Source: Ferruginibacter lapsinanis
GTDB lineage: Bacteria > Bacteroidota > Bacteroidia > Chitinophagales > Chitinophagaceae
Reading direction: 5' to 3'
DNA length: 64,000 nt
NCBI RefSeq assembly: GCF_020783315.1
Contig: NZ_CP086063.1
Location: 1,593,501-1,657,500 of the forward strand
Both the position numbers and the translations under genes were made by a program. The notes under the pieces were generated by a model. It did no database searches. It had not been told where the DNA came from and saw only the letters and a program-made list of their open reading frames with translations. Below are positions 17,384-25,695 of this stretch, in pieces (the stretch's first letter is position 1; each line of letters opens with the position of its first letter).

Positions 17384-20300
17384 TTAATTGGCTAAAAAGA
17401 CCGTTCCATTTAGATCTAACACTTCGTTGTTATCACAAACGATCTGTATAGTATAGACAAATGTTTCAGAATTTAATTTTTGTCCTTTAAAAGTTCCATC
17501 CCAGCCATAGGAAGCATCATTTGAGTTGAAGTTATTTTTTTCAAAAATGGTTTCCCCCCAGCGGCTGAATATCCGTAGATTTTTTATTTTGTATAATCCT
17601 GTCCCTCTCGGATAAAATATATCATTTACACCATCTCTGTTGGGCGTAAAAAGATTTGGCATAAAAACATTGGTGCCATTACAAATAACAAATACTGTGA
17701 CATTATCAGTTGCTTTGCAACCACCTCTGTTTTTAACCTCAACAGTATATTGGCTTGTTTCTTTTGGTTTAACTGTTAAAGCGGGCAAATCATTAGAGCT
17801 GCTGATTACATTTGTTTGTGGTGTCCATGTTACTTGAGTAACATCCGACGATATTTTTGGTTGTATGGTTACACTTTGTCCAACTACTACAGTTTTGTTT
17901 TCTCCGGCTTCTACAGTTGGCATAGGGTATACCGTTAGTTTTATATAACCGGTATCTTTAAAGCATCCCGTTTCGTCTGAGCCAATTACCCTGTAGGTGA
18001 TAGAACTATCGGGCTTTGCTGTAGGATTGGCTGTGTTTGTGCAACTCAAGCCATATGCAGGAGACCATTCATAATTGTCGGCTCCGTTAGCTTCTAAACG
18101 TTTTGCTTGCCCAAAACACAATTTGTCTGGTTGGCTATAAGTGATACTCAATGGTTGTTTTACATTTACCGAGATACTGCTGTTGGCGTTACAACCTTCC
18201 AATGAACTTCCGGTGACAATATATTTAGTACTTACAGCTGGTATTGTAGTTATTGATGAAGTAGTATCTTTAATCAAGCCTCTGTTAGACAACCAACTAT
18301 ATTTTGAGGCCCCGCTGGCATGTAAAGTAACAGCCTGCCCTCTACACAAGAGTGTGTCTTGAGATACTTTTATAACAGGAGTAGCATAAGCCTCAATAAC
18401 TTTTTGAACCGTTTTAGCACAACCATTACTGTTTATTGCTGTAAGTGTTATTGTGTATACTCCTGCTGTATTGTACACTTGATCGGGAGGAGTTTGTAAG
18501 TCAGATGTTTTTTCATTTCCCATGTCCCAATGCCATGAAATAAATGAGGCAACTTCTTCTGTTGAAGAGCCACTTAATTTCGCAGTTAGTGGGGTGCATC
18601 CATTACCATTCGATAGAATTTCTATACCCGATGATGGAACTACTTTTACTGGTATCGGTGTTTGATATTGTCCACTACATCCAAAGCGGGTGGTCACTGT
18701 TAATGTGGGATAGTATAAGCCAGGTATTTTATATTGGTGTATCGGGTTTTTTTCTGCAGAGGTAGTATTATCTCCGAAGTCCCAGAAATAGGTAAGTATA
18801 ATATCATTGGTGATTGTAGTATTTGTAAAATTTATATCGGTTTGCGTACATATTATATTGTTAGGAAATTTAAATGATGGAGCAGCAAATACGTTTACTA
18901 TTGTATCTTTTCCGGCAACGGGAACTTTGCATCCGACATTATCGATCAAAATTATTTTTGGTATAAAAATTCCTGAATCCTGATAATGATAATTTATAAT
19001 GGAGTCTTTATTGGCTAAAGTATTGCCATTATCAAAGTCCCATATATATGACACCGCATCAGTAGATGAAATTTTAAAATTAACATCGTAAGGTTTACAT
19101 GACCTTAAGGGGTCATAGGTAAGAGTACCCCTTGGGCCGGTCACTGTTATTTTTTTCTGCATAGTGTCTATACAACCTCCCGGTCCTTTTGAATACAAAG
19201 TGGCTGTATAAACTCCAGGGTAAGTATAAAAATGTGTGGGATTATGAACGTTAGTGGAGGAGTTATCACCAAAGTCCCAATATTCTTCTCTGGCATTAAC
19301 AGAGAAATTAGTAAACTGAATGATCAATGGAGGGCAGGTACGAAAAGAATCACTCATTTTAAAATTTGCGACGGTTCGGGCAATTCTTATTGCATTTATT
19401 ATTTTACTGGAATCTTCACATCCGTTACTATTTTTAACAAATAACTTAACTGTATATAATCCTTCATTAGAATAATTGTGTATGGGGGTTTGGGTAGTTG
19501 AAGTATTCCCATCGCCGAAATCCCACAGATAAGTATTGCCGGGATTGGTGGCGGGAGCTGTAAATTTTACCGGAGAATTAGGGCAGGCAATAGTATCTGA
19601 TAAAGAGAATTTCGCATCCACTTTTATGATCTGAATAGCAGAAGGAATTGCAAGAGAATCTCTGCAACCTTTGCTGTCAATCAGTTTTAAGGATATGGGA
19701 TATTTTCCTGCTCTTTTGAATGCATGTATAAAAGATTGATTGCCTAGGGTATCAATAACGCCATCTCCATAGTTCCATATCCATTTTTGTAAAACGGCGT
19801 TTCCTCCTTTTGAAGAGTTGTCATCAAAAAGAGCAGGAGAATTAACACATACAATTGTATCTGTAATTGCAAAATTCGCTTTTGGTGCTGTTATATTGAT
19901 GTAATTAGTTTTTATTAATGTGTCTCTGCAGTTTAGAATATTTGTGGTGGTTAACGTTACAGTATACAAGCCTGGTTCTTTATAAATATGCCAAACCTTG
20001 TTACTGGAGGTGTCAATTCGTTTGCTTCCGTCGCCAAAGTTCCAGGAAAAATTAAATACATCAGACATGTCGAGTGGACTTGTAAAATATATCTTTTCAT
20101 CTCTACAGGCATCTGTACGGGATGCAGAGAATGAGGGAATGGTAGTGAGTATTTTTGCAGCTTTTGTAGATGAGTGATCACAACCCGTTGAGTCGTTCCA
20201 CACAAACAACGTTACATCAAAATCGCCATTTCTTGGATAAGTATGAGCCGGAGAATTTTCCGTCGATGTCGTGCCATCGCCAAAATCCCATAAAAATCGT

Positions 20301-21937
20301 GTGGCGTTTCTGGAAAGATTTACAAAAGTTCTTACATACGGCTCCTCACATTTCATCGATCCCATAAATTTTGATACAGCAGGTTTTATGTAAATATATT
20401 TTTTGAAGACGATTGTATCAGTGCATCCCCCATTCATTGCTACCAAACGAACAGTCATCCAGCCGGTATCTTTATAAGAATGTTTTGGATCTTTTTCATT
20501 AGAAACACCAAAGTCGCCAAAATTCCATTCAAAACTCGTTGCGCCACCTGTTGAAAGGTTAGTAAATTGTATAGCTGTTTTGGCGCAACTATTACGAATG
20601 TCAGCTGAAAAATTGGCTACAGGTTTGGTGGTTACTCTTATGGCATTGTCCATATAAGCAGTGTCTTTGCAGCCGTTTACAGAAGTGCTGATAAGTGAAA
20701 TGTTTTGATAGCCAAGTTTACTGAAAGTATGTGTAGGCGATTCTTCTGTTGAAGTTGTTCCATCGCCAAAATTCCACAAATAACTACTTACCATATTTTT
20801 GTTAAGTATATCAACAGTTAACTTTTTTGTGAGCGATTGACAACCGCTATCGGGCAAATTATTAAAAGTCAAGATAGGGTGGTTAATTTTTATATAGTTT
20901 ATTTTTTTTATCGAATCGGAGCAGCCATTATTATTTTTTACGATTAATTTTATTGTGTAAGTTCCTGTGTCTTTATATTCATGTGTTGGGTTCGAGAATT
21001 TTGAAGTTGAGCCATCACCAAAATCCCATAAATAGCCATTGTCCACTAATTCTTTATTGTTAAAATGTACAAGAACAGGTGGTCTGCAACTTTCCAGGTT
21101 ATCTCCCGAAAATTGAGCACTAACGGCATCGAGTACCTGTAAATTTTTTACGATTGAATCGGTACATCCATATTGATTTGATGTAATAAGCTTAACAGAA
21201 TAATTTCCGCTGTTGGTGAAAGTATGTGTAGGGGAACTTATTGTTGAGGTAGTGCCATCCCCAAAGCTCCAATAATAACTGATTGTTCCTGTTCCGCTGG
21301 AAAGGTTTTGAAACAAAATTTTATTCGGCGTACAGGTTGCAAGAGTTTTAGTTGAAAAATCTGCTTTTACTGTATGTGTTTTAATAAAATTGGTTTTGCT
21401 TGATGTGGCGATACATCCGTTTATATTTGTTATTTTAAGTGTTACATTGTAATTACCCTTTAAAGTATACGTATGAGATGGGTTTTGTTGTGAGGATAAA
21501 GTTCCGTCGCCAAAGTCCCACTCTCTGGTACTTATGCTTTCTGGTCCGGCAATAGACGCATCAGAAAAATTAACAGTGAAAGGAGAGCATCCTACAGTAG
21601 CGGCAGCATTGAAATTAACAAGCGGAGCACCATAAACTGTAATGTATTGTAGTTTAACAATAGAATCTATATTATTACCTGTTTTTACAGTTAGCTTAAC
21701 TGTATACTTTCCAGGGTTAAAATAAGTGGCAGAGGGATTTTGCAAATTCGAATGTGTACCATTTCCCAAATTCCATTTCCACTCTTTTGGATTACCGGTT
21801 GATTGATCTGTAAACTTCACAAGTACCGGTACACAACCGCTTATAACGTTAGCCGAAAAATTAGCGATAGGTTGTGCTACTATTTTTATCGATAGACAAA
21901 GTATTGTTAGGCAAAAGAAAATAGTTTTAAGTTTCAC
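17384..21937 (-). CDS. Giant PKD-repeat protein with gliding-motility/T9SS type B C-terminal domain
   Basis: About 1517 residues if started at GTG 21937 (VKLKTIFFCLTILCLSIKIVAQ, a good signal peptide). ATGs upstream at 22063 and 22135 would add 42 or 66 non-signal residues, which is unlikely but not excluded. Fourteen PKD domains follow, each with a W-x-FGDG-type core (WDFGDGTLS, WSFGDGTTS, WNYGDGVID, WDMGNEKTS and others) and usually a Cys pair. Three Ig-like repeats come next (for example LCRGQAVTLHASG). The end is a CHU_C domain (MPNLFTPNRDGVNDIFYP, FSRWGETIFEK, YGWDGTFKGQKLNSETFVY), the sorting signal for type IX secretion. It is a probable cell-surface adhesin, exported and attached by the T9SS. 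Confidence 0.88.
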   Translation of the reverse strand: MKLKTIFFCLTILCLSIKIVAQPIANFSANVISGCVPVLVKFTDQSTGNPKEWKWNLGNGTHSNLQNPSATYFNPGKYTVKLTVKTGNNIDSIVKLQYITVYGAPLVNFNAAATVGCSPFTVNFSDASIAGPESISTREWDFGDGTLSSQQNPSHTYTLKGNYNVTLKITNINGCIATSSKTNFIKTHTVKADFSTKTLATCTPNKILFQNLSSGTGTISYYWSFGDGTTSTISSPTHTFTNSGNYSVKLITSNQYGCTDSIVKNLQVLDAVSAQFSGDNLESCRPPVLVHFNNKELVDNGYLWDFGDGSTSKFSNPTHEYKDTGTYTIKLIVKNNNGCSDSIKKINYIKINHPILTFNNLPDSGCQSLTKKLTVDILNKNMVSSYLWNFGDGTTSTEESPTHTFSKLGYQNISLISTSVNGCKDTAYMDNAIRVTTKPVANFSADIRNSCAKTAIQFTNLSTGGATSFEWNFGDFGVSNEKDPKHSYKDTGWMTVRLVAMNGGCTDTIVFKKYIYIKPAVSKFMGSMKCEEPYVRTFVNLSRNATRFLWDFGDGTTSTENSPAHTYPRNGDFDVTLFVWNDSTGCDHSSTKAAKILTTIPSFSASRTDACRDEKIYFTSPLDMSDVFNFSWNFGDGSKRIDTSSNKVWHIYKEPGLYTVTLTTTNILNCRDTLIKTNYINITAPKANFAITDTIVCVNSPALFDDNSSKGGNAVLQKWIWNYGDGVIDTLGNQSFIHAFKRAGKYPISLKLIDSKGCRDSLAIPSAIQIIKVDAKFSLSDTIACPNSPVKFTAPATNPGNTYLWDFGDGNTSTTQTPIHNYSNEGLYTVKLFVKNSNGCEDSSKIINAIRIARTVANFKMSDSFRTCPPLIIQFTNFSVNAREEYWDFGDNSSTNVHNPTHFYTYPGVYTATLYSKGPGGCIDTMQKKITVTGPRGTLTYDPLRSCKPYDVNFKISSTDAVSYIWDFDNGNTLANKDSIINYHYQDSGIFIPKIILIDNVGCKVPVAGKDTIVNVFAAPSFKFPNNIICTQTDINFTNTTITNDIILTYFWDFGDNTTSAEKNPIHQYKIPGLYYPTLTVTTRFGCSGQYQTPIPVKVVPSSGIEILSNGNGCTPLTAKLSGSSTEEVASFISWHWDMGNEKTSDLQTPPDQVYNTAGVYTITLTAINSNGCAKTVQKVIEAYATPVIKVSQDTLLCRGQAVTLHASGASKYSWLSNRGLIKDTTSSITTIPAVSTKYIVTGSSLEGCNANSSISVNVKQPLSITYSQPDKLCFGQAKRLEANGADNYEWSPAYGLSCTNTANPTAKPDSSITYRVIGSDETGCFKDTGYIKLTVYPMPTVEAGENKTVVVGQSVTIQPKISSDVTQVTWTPQTNVISSSNDLPALTVKPKETSQYTVEVKNRGGCKATDNVTVFVICNGTNVFMPNLFTPNRDGVNDIFYPRGTGLYKIKNLRIFSRWGETIFEKNNFNSNDASYGWDGTFKGQKLNSETFVYTIQIVCDNNEVLDLNGTVFLAN

Positions 21938-22293
21938 TTTAGACCCTAATGATGAAGGAACAATTGCATTGCCCTGAATACTTGTATTTACAGGGGGGAG
22001 GAAGATATTTTGTTGTATCTTTTTATTACTGTCAATATCGACAGATGAGAGTATGCAGTTCATAGGGTAAGGTTTTATCTTGGAACTACAAAAGTCTTTA
22101 TACAAAAGATATTTTTTTGTAGAAGAAAAAAGCATGTTTGTGTACAACTCTTTCTACAAATAAAATTGCAAGTGTAATGTATCGGCAGTCAATTATTTAA
22201 TCAAACGACAAGATAGTGCATGATTAAAAGTTGAGAAGTCTTTTTGCTAAGCAGATAATCGTGTTTATAAAGGTGGAATAACTGGAGCTGAGA

Positions 22294-22506
22294 TCATTTA
22301 AATAATTCAGCTATATGCACATCAAGTGCGGTACTCAGTTTGTGTACGGTGAAAACGGTTGAATTCATTTGACCAGACTCTATTCTCGATATTCTGGATT
22401 TTTCAAGATTAGATTTGATTGCCAGTTCAGCCTGCGTCATATTATTAAGTTGCCTGAGTTCTTTAACTCTTTCACCAAGCTTTATTAGTATGAGACGATC
22501 ATCCAT
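22294..22506 (-). CDS. XRE-family helix-turn-helix regulator
   Basis: 70 residues, nearly all of it a Cro/C1-type HTH: LGERVKELRQLNNMTQAELA, then KSNLEKSRISRIESGQ with the recognition helix, and HKLSTALDVHIAELF. No sensor domain. It is paralogous to the next gene (22641-22856), sharing the RISRIESGQ/SMSRIESGQ core. A TTGAC-N4-GTCAA inverted repeat lies upstream, at 22546-22559, and could be its operator. Confidence 0.85.
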   Translation of the reverse strand: MDDRLILIKLGERVKELRQLNNMTQAELAIKSNLEKSRISRIESGQMNSTVFTVHKLSTALDVHIAELFK

Positions 22507-22545
22507 AGAAAATTATGTGTTTCAATGATTGGAAACAATTGTATC

Positions 22546-22559
22546 TTGACAAAGGTCAA
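22546..22559. promoter_or_regulatory. Candidate operator before the first XRE gene
   Basis: TTGAC-AAAG-GTCAA, a perfect inverted repeat about 40 nt before the 22506 start. Small XRE repressors often bind such sites to regulate themselves. This is inference from position and symmetry only. Confidence 0.3.
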
Positions 22560-22640
22560 ACAAAGAAAAATGATCGGGTATCGAAGAAATGCTTTAAAGC
22601 TTGTAGTACGCTTTCTACTTTGGCAAAACAATCGTAAGCA

Positions 22641-22856
22641 TTAATCCTTGAAAAATTCTGTAATTGGGATATCAAGTGCTTTACTTATCTTATATAGTGT
22701 TCGGATGGTTGGATTAGTTTGTCCCGACTCTATTCTCGACATACTTGCTTTTTCAAAATCGCATTCGATTGCCAGCTCATTTTGGGTCATGTTCTTTTTG
22801 CTCCTTAAAGCCTTTATTTTACTCCCTAATCTTTTCTGTAATTCAATGTGATTCAT
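22641..22856 (-). CDS. XRE-family helix-turn-helix regulator (paralogue)
   Basis: 71 residues from the ATG at 22856 (MNHIELQKRLGSKIKALRSK); a TTG six codons earlier is less likely. The HTH is KNMTQNELAIECDFEKASMSRIESGQTNPTIRTLYKIS split across two helices, ending IPITEFFKD. It is close kin of the 22294 gene, separated by 134 nt, probably a tandem duplication. Neither has a nearby toxin or phage gene. It is divergent from the histidine kinase at 23259. Confidence 0.85.
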   Translation of the reverse strand: MNHIELQKRLGSKIKALRSKKNMTQNELAIECDFEKASMSRIESGQTNPTIRTLYKISKALDIPITEFFKD

Positions 22857-23258
22857 AACGCTAAATATCGGCAAGCTATATTAAATCTAGGTTGTCATAA
22901 AGGACAATTGTCATACCAATGACTGATTCTTATCATCTATAAGTTCGTTGACTCAGAATGAGTATCACCCGAATTGAAAATAAATTTCGTAGTGTTGTGT
23001 TTTATTGCAACTTTTGCTTAATAATTTCGTTAATACTTATTATTAAAGTTAAACAAAGTGGCTAAAATGTACTTTTTTAATCTTAGCAAATAAAGACCCT
23101 AACCTTTAAACCTTATCTGAAAATGAAACGACCTTTATTGATAAGTAATATTTGTTTTTTCATAAATCCGCGTTTTTTCACAGATTTTGTTGTTTTATAT
23201 TTCATCAGACAGTTCTTTTTTGTACCTTCTTTCCTTTTAACAAGATCAATTTATAGAT
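22857..23258. promoter_or_regulatory. Divergent regulatory region, 402 bp, with a GACAATTGTC palindrome
   Basis: This region separates the XRE gene from the PAS kinase. It holds TTGTCAT repeats around a perfect GACAATTGTC palindrome at 22903-22912, a half-site similar to the TTGAC repeat at the other XRE gene, and so a possible shared operator. A TACCTTCT box at 23223-23230 could be the kinase -7 element. I see no RNA gene or coding sequence. Confidence 0.35.
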
Positions 23259-25214
23259 ATGATTGATTTTAAAAAACTTTTTGAAGAAGCACCAGGATTA
23301 TACTTGATTTTAAATCCGGAACTAAGAATAGTGGAGGCAAGTAATGCTTACCTTATTGCTACGATGACTGATCGCATGGAAATAATTGGTAGAGACCTAT
23401 TTGAAGTTTTTCCTGATAATCCGGATGATGCCACTGCGGACGGTGTATCTAATCTTCGTAATTCGTTGAACTATGTTTTAAAGAATCATATTCCACATGC
23501 AATGTCTGTACAAAAATATGATATCAGAAAACCAGATGGAGTTTTTGAAGAGCGGTATTGGAGCCCTTATAACAAGCCGGTTTTTAATGAAAAACGTGAG
23601 GTTATTTATATTATACATAATGTTCAGGATGTAACAGATCTGATGCGTCTTCAAAATGCAAGGGAAGATCTTGATAACGAAAATAAAGTGCTCCTCATTC
23701 AAAATGAGGAAAAGGATAGACGAACCACTGAACTTAACATCGCCTATAAAGAAATATCTGATTACAAATATGCACTGGATGAATCTTCTATCGTAGCTAT
23801 CACCGATCATAAAGGGATCATCAATCACGTAAATGATAATTTTTGCAAAATTTCACAATATAGCAGAGAAGAACTGATTGGGCAGGATCATCGGATCATT
23901 AATTCCGGTTTTCACTCAAAAGAATTTATTCGTACGATATGGGTAACAATAGCGAATGGAAATATATGGAGAGGAGAACTGAAAAACAAAGCTAAAGATG
24001 GTAGTTTTTACTGGGTAGATACAACTATTATTCCTTTTTTGAATGAACAAAAAAAACCGTATCAATATGTTGCCATCAGGGCAGATATAACATCGAGAAA
24101 ATTGACGGAGGAAAATTTGGAAAAAAGTCTGAGAGAAATATCAGATTATAAATATGCACTTAATGAATCATCGATAGTAGCGATTACAGATCAAAAAGGC
24201 ATTATCAAATACGCCAATTATAATTTCTGCAAAATATCCAAGTTCAGCTATGAAGAATTGATTGGCCAGGATCATCGGATCATCAATTCCGGATACCATC
24301 CCAAAGACTTTATCCGCAACTTATGGGTGACCATTGCCAATGGCAAAATATGGAGAGGAGAATTGAAGAATAAAGCTAAAGATGGAACTTTTTATTGGGT
24401 GGATACAACCATTGTTCCTTTTTTAAATGAAGCAGGAAGGCCTTATCAATATGTAGCAATACGTGCCGATATTACACAGCGTAAACAAGCTGAAGAAGAA
24501 ATTAAGGTTTTGAATGAAGAGTTGGAAACACGTGTAAAAGAACGAACAGAAGAACTTGAATCCTTTTCCTACTCTGTATCACATGATTTGAGGGCTCCCT
24601 TAAGAGCAGTGAATGGCTATGCAAGAATGCTAGAAGAAGATTATAAACATTTATTTGATGAAGAAGGAAAGCGATTGTTGGGGGAAGTTCAGCGGAATGC
24701 AAAAAAGATGGGAGTGTTGATAGATGATCTGCTTAGTTTTTCAAGGCTGGGCAGAAAAGAGATCAATAAGTCTGTTATTGAAATGAATGACCTTGTGACA
24801 GCTGCGATCAAAGAGATTCAGCAAACAGGAGAGATTCAGGCACAAATAAAATATAATAATCTCATATCTGTAAAGGCAGATTATACATTGATGTTACATG
24901 TTATGATTAATTTAATTTCTAATGCTTTAAAGTATTCAGCAAAAAATAAAAATCCAATTGTCGAAATACGATGTAAAAGAGAGAAAGACGATTTAGTTTA
25001 TTCTGTTAGCGATAATGGCGTAGGTTTTGATATGGAGTATATCGGGAAACTTTTCGGCGTGTTTCAACGCTTACATTCTGCCGACGAATTTCCGGGAACC
25101 GGAGTGGGGCTTGCAATAGTACAGCGTATAATACATAAACATAAAGGAAGAGTTTGGGCTGAAGGAAAGGTTGGAAAGGGGGCTGTTTTTTATTTCAGTC
25201 TCCCCGAAAATTAA
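23259..25214 (+). CDS. Triple-PAS histidine kinase (Cph1-like HisKA/HATPase)
   Basis: 651 residues with no membrane segment, so cytoplasmic. Residues 1-130 are a PAS domain with the FEVFPDNPDD and VQKYDIRKPDG motifs. A coiled coil follows, then two nearly identical PAS/PAC domains (about 165-285 and 293-413; RHIIN-type core GQDHRIINSG in both). HisKA has the phospho-acceptor H442 in SHDLRAPLRA. The HATPase has NLISNALKYS (N box), DNGVGFD (G1) and GTGVGLAIV (G2). It resembles kinases paired with Rcp1-like receivers, and such a receiver gene follows immediately. Confidence 0.92.
   Translation: MIDFKKLFEEAPGLYLILNPELRIVEASNAYLIATMTDRMEIIGRDLFEVFPDNPDDATADGVSNLRNSLNYVLKNHIPHAMSVQKYDIRKPDGVFEERYWSPYNKPVFNEKREVIYIIHNVQDVTDLMRLQNAREDLDNENKVLLIQNEEKDRRTTELNIAYKEISDYKYALDESSIVAITDHKGIINHVNDNFCKISQYSREELIGQDHRIINSGFHSKEFIRTIWVTIANGNIWRGELKNKAKDGSFYWVDTTIIPFLNEQKKPYQYVAIRADITSRKLTEENLEKSLREISDYKYALNESSIVAITDQKGIIKYANYNFCKISKFSYEELIGQDHRIINSGYHPKDFIRNLWVTIANGKIWRGELKNKAKDGTFYWVDTTIVPFLNEAGRPYQYVAIRADITQRKQAEEEIKVLNEELETRVKERTEELESFSYSVSHDLRAPLRAVNGYARMLEEDYKHLFDEEGKRLLGEVQRNAKKMGVLIDDLLSFSRLGRKEINKSVIEMNDLVTAAIKEIQQTGEIQAQIKYNNLISVKADYTLMLHVMINLISNALKYSAKNKNPIVEIRCKREKDDLVYSVSDNGVGFDMEYIGKLFGVFQRLHSADEFPGTGVGLAIVQRIIHKHKGRVWAEGKVGKGAVFYFSLPEN
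23747..24495 (+). repeat. Tandem intragenic duplication of a PAS domain, 384-bp period
   Basis: Sequences at about 23747-24111 and 24131-24495 match at both DNA and protein level with a 384-bp offset (128 codons). Long stretches are identical, for example CAGGATCATCGGATCAT and AAAGCTAAAGATGG. The copies are still close, which suggests a fairly recent duplication. Confidence 0.85.
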
Positions 25215-25233
25215 TCACACTAAAACAAACACC

Positions 25234-25680
25234 ATGTTAGCAGAAAATTCAGAAGTGGAGATATTGCTTGTAGAAGACAATATGAATGATGCAGAATTAA
25301 CTATTCGTGCACTTCGAAAAAACAAACTTGCCAATAATCTTATTCATTTAAAAGATGGAGCAAGCGCTATTGATTTTCTTTTTGGCAAAGGAGAGTTTGA
25401 AGGAAGGAATATAAATAATATGCCTAAGGTTATTTTGCTGGACCTTAAAATGCCGAAAATTGATGGCCTTGAGGTGTTAAGGAATATAAAGTTGAATGAT
25501 TCAACAAAAAGGATTCCGATTGTGATACTTACTTCTTCAAAGGAGAGTCCGGATATTGAAAAAGCTTATCAGTTAGGAGCTAACAGCTATATTGTTAAAC
25601 CGGTAGATTTCGACGGCTTTATGAAAGGAATTTCAGACCTCGGTTTTTATTGGATGTTATTGAATCAAAATCCTATCTAA
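25234..25680 (+). CDS. Single-domain response regulator, Rcp1-like
   Basis: 148 residues from the ATG at 25234 (MLAENSEVEILLVEDN); an earlier in-frame start would overlap the kinase. It has the acidic pair in LVEDN, the phospho-acceptor D70 in LLDLKMPKIDG, T/S in ILTSS and K122 in YIVKPVDFDGF. The insertion GKGEFEGRNINNMPK before the Asp strand is typical of Rcp1-type receivers that work with phytochrome-like kinases. There is no output domain, so it acts by protein contact or in a phosphorelay. It starts 19 nt after the kinase stop. Confidence 0.9.
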   Translation: MLAENSEVEILLVEDNMNDAELTIRALRKNKLANNLIHLKDGASAIDFLFGKGEFEGRNINNMPKVILLDLKMPKIDGLEVLRNIKLNDSTKRIPIVILTSSKESPDIEKAYQLGANSYIVKPVDFDGFMKGISDLGFYWMLLNQNPI

Positions 25681-25695
25681 ACAAAATATTAAACA

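Noticed and set aside
17384..21937. Tandem DNA repeats in the PKD genes as mobile or recombining repeats
   Set aside because: The similarity is at protein level (FGDG cores); DNA between units is too diverged for recent tandem duplication.
22081..22110. KKYLLYKDF in the frame upstream of the PKD adhesin and at the NamZ C-terminus
   Set aside because: The codons differ at many positions, and the NamZ version is a family feature. The upstream copy lies in sequence that is probably not translated, so chance in AT-rich DNA is the simplest view.
22294..22856. Small XRE genes as toxin-antitoxin or prophage repressors
   Set aside because: No toxin-like, integrase or phage gene adjoins them.
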